DNA of 9,982 nt from Roseburia sp. (GTDB taxonomy: Bacteria > Bacillota_A > Clostridia > Lachnospirales > Lachnospiraceae): positions 1-9,982 of the forward strand of contig JAFYQA010000094.1 in NCBI GenBank assembly GCA_017547315.1. The letters run 5' to 3'. The position numbers and the translations under genes were made by a program. The notes beneath the pieces were generated by a model, which was not told the origin of the DNA, searched no databases, and saw only the letters and a list, made by a program, of their open reading frames with translations. Below are positions 1 through 7,997 of this stretch, in pieces (positions within the stretch are counted from its first letter, which is position 1; each line of letters starts with the position of its first letter).

Positions 1-343
1 GTTAGCAAAGGAAAAACATATCAAAGCAGGGGTTGTATTATCTGCAGTAGGTTGTGTTTTGGAGGCGAAACTTCGAGATGCAAGTGGTGTAACAATCAGA
101 GCAGTGAAGGAACACTGTGAAATTGTAAGCCTAAATGGTACAGTAAGCGAAAATAGATGTCATTTGCATTTAGCATTATCAAAAGAAGATTTGTCTACAA
201 TTGGTGGACATATGGTTGAAGGTTGTGTGATTAATACTACCTGTGAATTGGTGATAGCAGAATTACCAGAACAGCAGATAGATGTGGAATTTGATGAGGA
301 AACCGGTTATAAAGAGTTAATTTTTAAAGTAAAAAGAGATTAA
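1..343 (+). CDS. PPC/DUF296 (PD1-like) domain protein, 3' part
   Basis: The reading frame is open from base 2 to the TAA at 341-343, so the gene begins upstream of the window; the TTG at 59 is internal and not a start. The visible 113 residues match the PPC (plant and prokaryote conserved, DUF296) fold: a GVVLSAVGCVLEAKLRDASG strand-turn segment, EIVSLNGTVSE, the histidine pair in RCHLHLALS and GGHMVEGCV followed by TCELVIAEL. In bacterial members these histidines are thought to bind a metal, and the domain forms trimers; it was first annotated as DNA-binding from the PD1-like motif, but the function of stand-alone bacterial copies is not settled. The gene ends 144 bp before a convergent gene, with a shared hairpin terminator between them. 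The family call is firm; the physiological role is unknown. Confidence 0.85.
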   Translation, partial: LAKEKHIKAGVVLSAVGCVLEAKLRDASGVTIRAVKEHCEIVSLNGTVSENRCHLHLALSKEDLSTIGGHMVEGCVINTTCELVIAELPEQQIDVEFDEETGYKELIFKVKRD

Positions 344-394
344 TTGTACAAAATAAATAATAGAAATATTTGAAATCGAGAGCAAAGTAATGTG

Positions 395-456
395 AAATAA
401 GGCTGTTTCTTAAATGATAGTTTATAACAAATCATAGTTAAGAAACAGCCTTATTT
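395..456. terminator. Bidirectional hairpin terminator between convergent genes
   Basis: Bases 395-413 and 438-456 form a perfect 19-bp inverted repeat (core AAGGCTGTTTCTT). An inner 5-bp pairing (414-418 with 431-435) closes a 12-base loop. The AAATAA at the left edge and TTATTTATATTTG at the right edge give a U-rich tail in either direction, though not a pure U tract. It lies between the ends of the PPC gene and the minus-strand propeller gene, so it can serve both. The rest of 344-487 shows no coding potential. Confidence 0.8.
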
Positions 457-487
457 ATATTTGATGATATATAGGTTGAATACAATA

Positions 488-1498
488 TTAATCTTCTACA
501 GCAGGATTAAATCCTGAAATCCAGCCATCGCGAGCAGACATTTTGTAGAACTTTTCAGAATTATAATCTTTGAAAAATACAAGGTCACCAGCTGTATGAA
601 TTTCGGTAAAGACACCTTCTTTTAAAACGGTATAGTTACTTCCGTCTGTGCGGACAGAGCAGAAAGCAGGCGATGAGCCGGTTCTCTGGAAATATACCGT
701 GCCATTATGTACGTTAAAACATTCGATCCAATCATTAGCAAGTGTAGTTTTTTCACCAGTTGATAAATCAACTTTTGCAAGACTATAAGAATCATCACAA
801 TCCATGAAATAAATAACGTTGCCTTCTACAATCGGCATCCAGCAATTGCCTTCATAAAAGAGTGTCTGTGCACCAGTAGCAGTATCGTAACGATAAACAT
901 TGTGATCTTTTTCCAAACCATTATAATAAATAAAACGGTCTTTTGTAGAACAGGTATAATAAGGCTGTGGAAATAACATGGATTTCTCTTCGCCATCGTT
1001 TTTAATACGATATAACGTAGAAGCTTCTGTGGCATTATAATGGACGTAATATAGGTAATTACCTACAAGTGAAGCATACATACAAGGATCTGTATCCAAG
1101 ACTTTTACTTCGCCTTTGCCATCTCTGCGGATTTTACATAAGCTATGTGTGTTAATATGTAAAAAAGCAAAGTCTGATTCTGAGTTATCACCGGTTCTTG
1201 TATAATAAATGTAATGTTCGTCTGCATTGATGAAAGCGGCACTGTCATCAGAGAGTTTTTTGACATTGGTTCCGTCGGCATTCATCTGATATAAGTGGTT
1301 CTCATCATTTGGATTAGCGAAATAAATGATGCCATCGTATTCGCAGAAAAGACCGCTGTTATATAGATTGCCTGCAGAATTGCCGTTTACATAGCCTTCA
1401 TTGTAATAATCCTTGGTAATATCATTTATGTAGAAGATACCGGCTCCTATTCCGGCAAGACTTAGGATAATTAAGAGGATGGAAATAACTTTTTTCAT
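488..1498 (-). CDS. Membrane-anchored DUF5050-type beta-propeller protein
   Basis: A 336-residue protein. An N-terminal hydrophobic segment (about residues 4-25, after MKK) looks like a signal anchor; it has no lipobox cysteine, so the C-terminal part is probably displayed outside the membrane. From about residue 50 on there are roughly six repeats of a strand pattern of the kind DGIIYF, LYQMNADGTNVKKL, HYIYYTR, LCKIRRDGKGEVKVL, NYLYYV, LYRIKNDGEE, GNVIYFMD. These are the DUF5050/TolB-like propeller blades common in Firmicutes surface proteins. No catalytic motif is visible; a binding or sensing role is inference only. The ATG at 1498-1496 follows an AGAAAGG ribosome site (around 1508-1514, minus strand) with 9 bases spacing. 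The gene is monocistronic, with its own promoter upstream and the shared hairpin after its stop. Confidence 0.8.
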   Translation of the reverse strand: MKKVISILLIILSLAGIGAGIFYINDITKDYYNEGYVNGNSAGNLYNSGLFCEYDGIIYFANPNDENHLYQMNADGTNVKKLSDDSAAFINADEHYIYYTRTGDNSESDFAFLHINTHSLCKIRRDGKGEVKVLDTDPCMYASLVGNYLYYVHYNATEASTLYRIKNDGEEKSMLFPQPYYTCSTKDRFIYYNGLEKDHNVYRYDTATGAQTLFYEGNCWMPIVEGNVIYFMDCDDSYSLAKVDLSTGEKTTLANDWIECFNVHNGTVYFQRTGSSPAFCSVRTDGSNYTVLKEGVFTEIHTAGDLVFFKDYNSEKFYKMSARDGWISGFNPAVED

Positions 1499-1556
1499 AA
1501 AAATAAACCTTTCTGAATCAAAATCTAGTATATATAAGAAAATCTTACTTATATTT

Positions 1557-1586
1557 AGTATACCATTTTAGTATAGGAAGTTGCAA
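1557..1586 (-). promoter_or_regulatory. SigA-type promoter for the propeller gene
   Basis: On the minus strand, TTGCAA (1586-1581) is followed by an 18-base spacer and TATACT (1562-1557), preceded by TGG as an extended -10. It lies about 58 bases upstream of the start codon. Matches are 4/6 and 5/6 to the vegetative consensus. This is a sequence match only; no operator is evident. Confidence 0.6.
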
Positions 1587-1604
1587 GTTATAGTGATTAA
1601 TAAA

Positions 1605-1633
1605 TTGAACCTGAATTTAAAGCGTGGTAAAAT
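1605..1633 (+). promoter_or_regulatory. SigA-type promoter for pheA
   Basis: TTGAAC (1605-1610), a 17-base spacer, then TAAAAT (1628-1633) with TGG directly before it (extended -10). The predicted transcript start is near 1640, giving a leader of about 27 bases before the ATG at 1667. There is no room for a T-box or long leader peptide, so attenuation by tRNA-Phe is not suggested here. It is back-to-back with the propeller promoter, with 18 bases between the two -35 boxes. Confidence 0.65.
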
Positions 1634-1654
1634 ATGAATAATAGAGAAAATGCC

Positions 1655-1660
1655 AAGGAG
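1655..1660 (+). promoter_or_regulatory. Ribosome binding site that fixes the pheA start
   Basis: AAGGAG lies 6 bases before the ATG at 1667. The in-frame ATG at 1634 has no comparable site and overlaps the promoter, so this site decides the start. Confidence 0.8.
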
Positions 1661-1666
1661 CAAGTT

Positions 1667-2797
1667 ATGAGGGATTTATTAGAATTAAGGGATGAAATAG
1701 ATAGTATTGATTCAGAAATTGTTGCATTGTATGAACGTAGAATGGCGATTGCACAAGAGGTTGCAGAATATAAAATTTCGGTAGGAAAACCTGTTTTTGA
1801 TAAAGAAAGAGAGCAGAGTAAATTAAAAAACTTAAGTGAAAAAGTACATACGAATTTTTTGAAACATGGTGTGCAGGAGCTGTTTGAACAGATTATGTCC
1901 ATGAGCAGAAAGCGTCAGTATCAGCTTTTGACCGAGCATGGGAAGGTAGAAACGTTAGTATTTGAAGAGGTAGAATATTTAGATTATAAAGAAGCGAAAA
2001 TCGTGTTCCAAGGAACAGAGGGAGCATATTCGCAGCTTGCGATGCAGGAGTATTTTGGGAAAAATATCGATAGTTGGCATGTAGATACCTGGCGGGATGC
2101 AATGGAAGCGATTAAGAATGGGGATGCGGATTATGCGGTGCTTCCAATTGAGAATTCGTCCGCAGGTATTGTTTCAGAAAACTATGATTTGCTGGTTGAG
2201 TATGATAATTGTATCGTTGGGGAGCAGATTATCAGAATTGACCATGCACTTTTGGCATTACCGGGAGTGAAAAAAGAAGAGATTACTGATATTTATTCAC
2301 ATCCACAGGCATTGATGCAGTGTGGAAGATACTTAGATGCACATAGGGAATGGGAAAAGCATAGTTATAAAAATACAGCGATGGCATCCCAAAAAGTAAA
2401 AGAAGACGGTGAAAAACAGAAAGCGGCTATCGGCAGTAAATTAAATGCAGATATTTATGGATTGCAGGTATTAGAAGAAGCGATTCAGGATAATAAGAAT
2501 AATTACACACGTTTTATCATTGTAGCTAGCAAGAAAGTATTTGCGAAAGACGCAAATAAGATTAGCATTTCTTTTGAAATTCCACATGAGAGTGGTTCGT
2601 TGTATCATAAGTTGTCACACTTTATATACAATGGACTCAATATGAATAAAATTGAATCACGCCCAATTCCAGATAAAACGTGGGAATATCGATTTTTTGT
2701 AGATTTTGAAGGTAATTTAAAAGATGCGGCAGTACAGAATGCACTACGCGGATTAAAAGAAGAGACAACGTGTCTTAAAATTTTAGGAAATTATTAA
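1667..2797 (+). CDS. pheA: Bifunctional chorismate mutase / prephenate dehydratase (P-protein)
   Basis: This cytoplasmic enzyme converts chorismate to prephenate and then to phenylpyruvate for phenylalanine synthesis. The 376-residue product has three parts. Residues 1-86 are an AroQ chorismate mutase with R8, R25, K36, D45, R48, E49 and Q84, which line up with E. coli R11, R28, K39, D48, R51, E52 and Q88. Residues about 111-290 are the dehydratase, with FQGTEGAYS, PIENSSAG (160-167), SHPQAL (211-216) and the catalytic NNYTRF (278-283). Residues about 298-376 are an ACT regulatory domain with the phenylalanine-binding ESRP (330-333), so feedback inhibition is expected from family knowledge. 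The start at 1667 is chosen over the in-frame ATG at 1634 because 1634 lies before the predicted transcript start and only 1667 has a good ribosome site. No terminator follows the stop, so read-through into the next genes is possible. Confidence 0.95.
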   Translation: MRDLLELRDEIDSIDSEIVALYERRMAIAQEVAEYKISVGKPVFDKEREQSKLKNLSEKVHTNFLKHGVQELFEQIMSMSRKRQYQLLTEHGKVETLVFEEVEYLDYKEAKIVFQGTEGAYSQLAMQEYFGKNIDSWHVDTWRDAMEAIKNGDADYAVLPIENSSAGIVSENYDLLVEYDNCIVGEQIIRIDHALLALPGVKKEEITDIYSHPQALMQCGRYLDAHREWEKHSYKNTAMASQKVKEDGEKQKAAIGSKLNADIYGLQVLEEAIQDNKNNYTRFIIVASKKVFAKDANKISISFEIPHESGSLYHKLSHFIYNGLNMNKIESRPIPDKTWEYRFFVDFEGNLKDAAVQNALRGLKEETTCLKILGNY

Positions 2798-2820
2798 TAG
2801 TACACAAGAAAGGAACTGCA

Positions 2821-2847
2821 TTGTAGTGTAAGATATTTGCACTATAA
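2821..2847 (+). other. Imperfect dyad upstream of the ATPase gene
   Basis: Bases 2821-2831 can pair with 2837-2847 (11 pairs, two of them G-U) around a 5-base loop. No U tract follows, so it is not an intrinsic terminator. It ends 4 bases before the AGGTG ribosome site of the ATPase gene, so it could act as an mRNA structure or an operator. The function is unknown; it may be chance. Confidence 0.35.
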
Positions 2848-2859
2848 AATAGGTGTCGG

Positions 2860-4167
2860 TTGTTTAACGAGAAGATGAAAAGTCCAAAAAATTTAATTTT
2901 ATATAAAGAATTTGAACATGGGAAATTGTTTTATGATTTTACATGGATTATGGAGAATTATAACAGTGAATATTATAATAAAGAAGACATTGAAGCGTTG
3001 TTATTTGAATGTTTGAATCAGTTGATGGAAGTGGCAGTCAGCCATGGATTTGAAGGAAATCTTTGGCATAGCTTTCTTACATTTTTACTGGTGAATAACG
3101 AGAATGCTTATAGTAAAGCATGTGAAATCAGAGGGGAAGTGGAAGGTTCCATTAACCAGATTGTAATGCATGATTTTACGATTATAAAAGAATATTTTGA
3201 CTTTGATTTTTCGGTATTCGAAGAATTGTCCTGTGAATGTATTTGGGCCATTACGAATTATGAGAGTATGACCGGAAGTGGAAAATTATTTAATAAACGT
3301 ATCCGTAACCGTATTTTAGCGTTAAAAGAAAAATTAGAATCTGCAGAAAGCGTGGCAGAGTTTAAGACAGCTGTAACGGATTTTTATAAGGATTACGGCG
3401 TTGGTAAATTAGGACTTCACAAAGCCTTTCGTATTCAGCATAGAGAAGGAGAAATTGCTGCAATTGTTCCAATCAGTAATATTGCACACGTACATCTGGA
3501 TGATTTGGTAGGATATGAGATTGCTAAACAGAAGCTGATTGATAATACAGAAGCTTTTTTAAATGGAAAAGAAGCCAATAACTGCCTGCTATATGGGGAT
3601 GCAGGAACTGGTAAATCGACTAGTATCAAAGCGATTGCTAATCAGTATTATGACAGAGGGTTACGTTTGATCGAAATCTATAAGCATCAGTTTTGTGATT
3701 TGAATGATGTGATTACTCAGGTGAAGAACCGTAATTATAAATTCATTATATACATGGACGATTTATCCTTTGAAGAGTTTGAGATAGAATACAAATACTT
3801 AAAAGCAGTTATTGAAGGTGGTTTGGAAAAGAAACCGGACAATGTATTAATTTATGCGACTTCAAACCGCAGACACCTGATTCGCGAGAATTTTTCTGAT
3901 AAAGAAGAGATTCGTCAGGACATGCATACTTCAGACACAGTACAAGAGAAATTATCCTTGTATACGCGTTTTGGAGTTTCTATTTATTTTGGTTCTCCGA
4001 GTAAAAAAGAATTCCAAGTGATTGTAAAAGAGTTAGCAAAACGTCATGCAATTATGATGTCAGAGGAGGAGTTATTATTAGAAGCCAATAAGTGGGAACT
4101 TTCTCATGGCGGATTATCAGGCAGAACGGCACAGCAGTTTATTAATTATTTACTAGGAAAGCAGTAG
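2860..4167 (+). CDS. DUF815-family AAA-type ATPase
   Basis: A 435-residue cytoplasmic ATPase with no signal or membrane segment. The N-terminal half (1-200) is helical and lacks a recognisable motif. From about residue 205 a P-loop ATPase core follows: Walker A GDAGTGKST (246-254), Walker B FIIYMDDLSFE (from 295, with D300/D301), a sensor-like LIYATSNRRHL segment, and YTRFGVSIYFGSPSKKEF near the C terminus. This order is that of the DUF815 ATP-binding family, whose substrate is unknown. The start is a TTG at 2860, supported by AGGTG at 2851-2855; the ATG at 2875 has no ribosome site. The gene follows pheA by 62 bp, and ppx starts only 15 bp after its stop, pointing to co-expression with the polyphosphate genes. 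Family call good, start moderately sure, role not known. Confidence 0.85.
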   Translation: MFNEKMKSPKNLILYKEFEHGKLFYDFTWIMENYNSEYYNKEDIEALLFECLNQLMEVAVSHGFEGNLWHSFLTFLLVNNENAYSKACEIRGEVEGSINQIVMHDFTIIKEYFDFDFSVFEELSCECIWAITNYESMTGSGKLFNKRIRNRILALKEKLESAESVAEFKTAVTDFYKDYGVGKLGLHKAFRIQHREGEIAAIVPISNIAHVHLDDLVGYEIAKQKLIDNTEAFLNGKEANNCLLYGDAGTGKSTSIKAIANQYYDRGLRLIEIYKHQFCDLNDVITQVKNRNYKFIIYMDDLSFEEFEIEYKYLKAVIEGGLEKKPDNVLIYATSNRRHLIRENFSDKEEIRQDMHTSDTVQEKLSLYTRFGVSIYFGSPSKKEFQVIVKELAKRHAIMMSEEELLLEANKWELSHGGLSGRTAQQFINYLLGKQ

Positions 4168-4182
4168 GGGGATAAAATACCT

Positions 4183-5721
4183 ATGAAAATCTGTACATTT
4201 GCAGCAACATACATTGGTTCATCAGAAGTGAGTTTAAAGATATATGAGATTTCACCGAAAAGGGGTATCAAAGAGATTGACTATATTCGTTCACGAATTG
4301 AGTTAGGAAAAGATGCGTATTCTGCAGGGAAAATCGGGTATGAATTGGTAGAAGCTTTGTGCAATACACTGGCAGATTACAAAAAAATAATGGAGACCTA
4401 TAAGGTAGATGCTTATGAAGTATATGCGGCATCTGTATTGCGTGATACGCAGAATGTGCTTTTTATTTTAGATCAGATTCGTATTCGTACCGGATTCGAA
4501 GTAAAGATTTTAAGTAATTCAGAACATCGCTTTATCAGTTATAAGGCAATCGCTATGCATGAGGAGTTTGAAAAGTTGATTCAAAAAGGTGCAGCATTCG
4601 TGGATATCGGAGGCGGCAGCATGCAGGTGACTGTTTTTGCAAATGGAAAGGTTGTGACAACACAGCATCTGGCACTTGGAACGATGAAAATGCGAGAGCA
4701 GTTAGAACGTCAGAGTGCGAATATCAAACAATATGAGCAACAGATTGAAGAGTTGGTTTACAAAGAATTAGAAGTATTTAAAGCATTGTTTATGGAAATA
4801 GAAAAAATCAAATATCTGATTGTCACTGGGGAATATACTTCAGAGTTGGTTCATAAAACAGGTCGAAAAACAGAAGATGATACCGTAGAAGCGATAAAAG
4901 TGACATCCTATTTGAAAAACTTTGCTGAGCGGAGTGCCGAAGAGATTGCGGAAGAATTGAATCTGCCGAGTGAGTATGATGCGTTGCTGATTCCATATAT
5001 GATGATTTTAAAATGTATGGCAAATGGCATGGGGGCAGAACGAATCTGGGCGCCTGGAACGAATGTGAGTGATGGTATTGCTTATGATTATGCACAGAAA
5101 ATGCATCTGATAAAAGGTGGACATGATTTTAATGCAGATATTTTATCTGCTGCTAGAGATTTGGCGGGACGATATATGAGTTTTATGCCACATTTGGATG
5201 CATTGGTACAGATGTCGGATTTGATTTTTGATACTATGAAAAAAGTACATGGTCTGGGGAACCGTGAAAGACTTTTATTAGATGTTTCTGCGATTTTACA
5301 TGATTGTGGAAAGTTCATCAGTATCGCAAATGGTCCGCAGTGTTCGTATGATATTATTATGGCATCAGAGATTATCGGTTTGTCACACAAAGAACGTGCG
5401 ATTGTAGCCAATGCAGTATTGTATAAGTCGCATCCACTGCCGGCTTATGATGTATTAGCAGATAAACTAGATCACGAAAGTTATTTGGTAGTAGCAAAAT
5501 TATCCGCAATTTTACATGTAGCAAATGCGATGGATCGTAGTCATAAGCAAAAGTTTAAAAATGTGAAAGCTGTGATAAAAGGTAAGGAACTTGTGATTAC
5601 CATCGAGACAGATGGAGATGCAAGCTTAGAACGTGCATTATTTGATACGAAAACAGAGTTTTTTGAGAACATATTTAGTATGAAACCTGTTATAAAAGAA
5701 AAAAAGATAACTATTCAGTAG
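4183..5721 (+). CDS. ppx: Ppx/GppA-family exopolyphosphatase with C-terminal HD domain
   Basis: Members release phosphate from polyphosphate ends or, in the GppA branch, hydrolyse pppGpp. The 512-residue length is close to that of E. coli Ppx. The N-terminal ASKHA core shows the phosphate-2 loop DIGGGS (141-146) and a likely catalytic glutamate, E114 in SNSEHRF, corresponding to E. coli D143 and E121. The phosphate-1 loop is unusual: YIGSSE (10-15) where the family normally has DxGSNS, so the aspartate is a tyrosine. The C-terminal part (about 310-512) is an HD-type helical domain with H356 and the HD pair in ILHDCGK (H373, D374). The ATG at 4183 follows AGGGGG (4166-4171), with a slightly long 11-base gap. 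It sits between the ATPase and ppk1. Polyphosphate is the likely substrate from context; pppGpp hydrolysis cannot be excluded. Confidence 0.88.
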   Translation: MKICTFAATYIGSSEVSLKIYEISPKRGIKEIDYIRSRIELGKDAYSAGKIGYELVEALCNTLADYKKIMETYKVDAYEVYAASVLRDTQNVLFILDQIRIRTGFEVKILSNSEHRFISYKAIAMHEEFEKLIQKGAAFVDIGGGSMQVTVFANGKVVTTQHLALGTMKMREQLERQSANIKQYEQQIEELVYKELEVFKALFMEIEKIKYLIVTGEYTSELVHKTGRKTEDDTVEAIKVTSYLKNFAERSAEEIAEELNLPSEYDALLIPYMMILKCMANGMGAERIWAPGTNVSDGIAYDYAQKMHLIKGGHDFNADILSAARDLAGRYMSFMPHLDALVQMSDLIFDTMKKVHGLGNRERLLLDVSAILHDCGKFISIANGPQCSYDIIMASEIIGLSHKERAIVANAVLYKSHPLPAYDVLADKLDHESYLVVAKLSAILHVANAMDRSHKQKFKNVKAVIKGKELVITIETDGDASLERALFDTKTEFFENIFSMKPVIKEKKITIQ

Positions 5722-5786
5722 GTCCGTGCATTTACTACACAGACCGTGAGAACACGAAAAAGAGTATATCTGTAAAAGGAGCACTT

Positions 5787-7916
5787 ATGGAGAAGGAACT
5801 GGATTTTACAAAACCGGAATATTATCAGAACCGTGAATTAAGCTGGTTGAAGTTTGAACATCGTATTTTGAATGAGGCAAGAGACAAAAATATTCCTTTA
5901 TTGGAACGCTTGAAGTTTGCAAGTATTGTATCTTCGAATTTGGATGAATTTTTTATGGTGCGAGTAGCATCTTTAAAAGATATGGTACATGCGAAATATA
6001 AAAAACGCGATATGTCAGGTATGACAGCGACAGAGCAGTTAGAAGCGATTAGCGAAAAAACCAAAGAATTGGTGGAATTACAGTACAGTACATATAATCG
6101 GTCATTGGTTCCGCTTATGCATGCAAACCATATCAGAGTAATCGATAGTTATGAAACACTGACAGAAGAGCAGGCGGCTTTTGTGGATCGATATTTTATG
6201 GAAGATGTGTATCCGGTATTGACGCCGATGGCAGTGGATGCATCACGTCCATTTCCATTGATTCGGAATAAAACATTGAATATTGCAGCATTGTTGAAGA
6301 AAAAAGAAGGGGAAGTAGAATTTGCTACGGTACAGGTTCCAAGTGTTCTTACACGTATTGTGCCAATTCCTGGAGCAGATGCAGAAGAAAAATGTTTTAT
6401 TTTATTAGAGCAGATTATCGAGAAAAATATTCATAAATTATTTTTGAATTATGAAGTGCTTTGTGCGTATCCATATCGTGTTATGCGTAACGCTGACTTG
6501 ACGATTGATGAGGAAGAAGCAGAAGATTTATTAAAAGAGATTGAAAAGCAGTTGAAGAAACGTCAGTGGGGTGAAGTAATTCGATTAGAAGTGCAGCATG
6601 ACATAGATAAAAAGTTACTGAATATTTTGAAAGCAGAGTTGAAAGTAGCGAATCAGGATATTTTTAAAATTAATGGTCCAGTCGACTTAACATTCCTTAT
6701 GAAGATGTATGGTATCCCTGGATATGATCATTTGCGTAACAAATCATATAAGCCTCAACGCGTGCCAGAAATTGAGCCTGGAACAGATATTTTTGAGACG
6801 ATTAAAAAGGGTGATATCCTGTTACGTCATCCGTACCAGACATTTGATCCTGTTGTTGATTTTATCAGACAGGCCGCTACGGACCCTGAGGTGTTAGCCA
6901 TTAAACAGACACTTTATCGTGTCAGCGGTAATTCTCCGATTATCGCATCCTTAGCACAGGCGGCAGAGAATGGAAAACAGGTAACTGTTCTAGTAGAGTT
7001 AAAGGCTCGTTTTGACGAAGAAAACAATATTGTCTGGGCTAAAAAATTAGAGCAGGCAGGCTGTCATGTTATCTATGGTCTGGTAGGATTAAAGACACAT
7101 AGTAAAATAGCGTTGGTTGTTCGTAAGGAAGAGGATGGTATCAGACGTTATGTACATTTAGGTACCGGTAACTATAACGATTCAACCGCGAAATTGTATA
7201 CAGACTGTGGTATTTTCACCTGTCACGAAGCAATTGGCGAGGATGCAACTGCAGTATTTAATATGTTATCCGGTTATTCAGAACCGCCATCATGGAATAA
7301 GTTGACATTGGCACCAATCTGGTTACGAGCAAAATTTGAGAAGTTAATTGCCAGAGAAATGAAGCATGCAAAAGCAGGTCGTCCTGCACATATCATTGCT
7401 AAAATGAATTCTTTGTGTGATGAGGGTATTATCAAAAAGTTATATGAAGCATCTGCGGCAGGTGTTAAAATTCAATTGATTGTACGAGGAATCTGCTGCT
7501 TAAAAACAGGTATTCCAGGAATTAGTGAGAATATCGAGGTGCGTTCTATTGTAGGTAATTTCTTGGAGCATAGTCGTATTTTTTATTTCTTAAATGATGG
7601 AAATGAAGAAATCTATATGGCAAGTGCGGACTGGATGCCAAGAAACTTAGACAGACGAGTAGAAATTTTATTTCCTGTTTTAGAAGAAAAATTGCAAAAA
7701 AGAGTAAAACATATCCTAGAAATAGAATTAAGTGATACTCTTAAAGCACATCTTATGAATGCAGAAGGGGATTATGAGAAAATTGATAAACGTGGAAAAG
7801 TGATTCTTTGCTCACAAGATTATTTCTGTGAAGAAGCAATAAAAGAAGCAGAAGCACTTATACCTGTACATTCTAGTCAAAGCAGAGTGTTCATTCCGGC
7901 AGAACCGGTAGAATAG
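5787..7916 (+). CDS. ppk1: Polyphosphate kinase 1
   Basis: Ppk1 transfers the gamma phosphate of ATP onto a growing polyphosphate chain, reversibly, through a phosphohistidine. The 709-residue protein has the full family layout: N-terminal NRELSWLKFEHRIL (from 15), the ATP-contact segment SSNLDEFFMVR with N51 (E. coli N45), a head domain, and two phospholipase-D-like catalytic domains. The autophosphorylated histidine is H438 in GLKTHSKI (E. coli H435), and the second active-site histidine is H595 in FLEHSRIF (E. coli H592). GTGNYND follows the first, and ASADWMPRNLDRR the second. All key residues seem present, so the enzyme should be active. The ATG at 5787 has AAGGAG 5 bases upstream. It lies 65 bp after ppx with no terminator between, and a strong hairpin follows its stop; the pair makes and breaks the same polymer. 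Confidence 0.97.
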   Translation: MEKELDFTKPEYYQNRELSWLKFEHRILNEARDKNIPLLERLKFASIVSSNLDEFFMVRVASLKDMVHAKYKKRDMSGMTATEQLEAISEKTKELVELQYSTYNRSLVPLMHANHIRVIDSYETLTEEQAAFVDRYFMEDVYPVLTPMAVDASRPFPLIRNKTLNIAALLKKKEGEVEFATVQVPSVLTRIVPIPGADAEEKCFILLEQIIEKNIHKLFLNYEVLCAYPYRVMRNADLTIDEEEAEDLLKEIEKQLKKRQWGEVIRLEVQHDIDKKLLNILKAELKVANQDIFKINGPVDLTFLMKMYGIPGYDHLRNKSYKPQRVPEIEPGTDIFETIKKGDILLRHPYQTFDPVVDFIRQAATDPEVLAIKQTLYRVSGNSPIIASLAQAAENGKQVTVLVELKARFDEENNIVWAKKLEQAGCHVIYGLVGLKTHSKIALVVRKEEDGIRRYVHLGTGNYNDSTAKLYTDCGIFTCHEAIGEDATAVFNMLSGYSEPPSWNKLTLAPIWLRAKFEKLIAREMKHAKAGRPAHIIAKMNSLCDEGIIKKLYEASAAGVKIQLIVRGICCLKTGIPGISENIEVRSIVGNFLEHSRIFYFLNDGNEEIYMASADWMPRNLDRRVEILFPVLEEKLQKRVKHILEIELSDTLKAHLMNAEGDYEKIDKRGKVILCSQDYFCEEAIKEAEALIPVHSSQSRVFIPAEPVE

Positions 7917-7941
7917 ACGATACAAGGTAATGTTAAAAAAT

Positions 7942-7991
7942 AAACGATTCGATATGTAAAATGAAAATTTTATCATATCGAATCGTTTTTT
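7942..7991. terminator. Bidirectional intrinsic terminator after ppk1
   Basis: Bases 7942-7956 pair perfectly with 7974-7988 (core ACGATTCGATATG). Inside, TAAAAT and ATTTTA close a GAAA tetraloop with one bulged T. TTTTTT follows on the plus strand (7986-7991), and AAAAAA precedes on the left (7935-7940), giving a U tract on the minus strand as well. It therefore ends both ppk1 and the convergent PHP gene, whose stop is 6 bases beyond. Confidence 0.9.
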
Positions 7992-7997
7992 ATAGTC

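Noticed and set aside
826..1035. Open frames on other frames inside the large genes (for example 826-1035 minus, 4823-5095 minus, 5088-5411 minus, 5825-6064 minus, 6709-6897 plus)
   Set aside because: They overlap strongly supported genes entirely, have no ribosome sites or family resemblance, and have implausible composition.
1499..1666. T-box or phenylalanine leader peptide upstream of pheA
   Set aside because: The leader from the predicted start to the ATG is only about 27 bases; there is no T-box sequence, terminator or Phe-rich short frame.
2821..2848. Possible promoter TTGTAG - 16 bases - TATAAA before the ATPase gene
   Set aside because: The spacer is short and the -35 weak. It would start transcription near 2855, after the AGGTG ribosome site that supports the TTG start. 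The same bases form a dyad that explains part of the match.
5721..5745. Hairpin between ppx and ppk1 (GGTCCGTG with CACAGACC)
   Set aside because: Eight pairs with one C-A mismatch and no U tract after it, so it does not qualify as a terminator; short and possibly chance.
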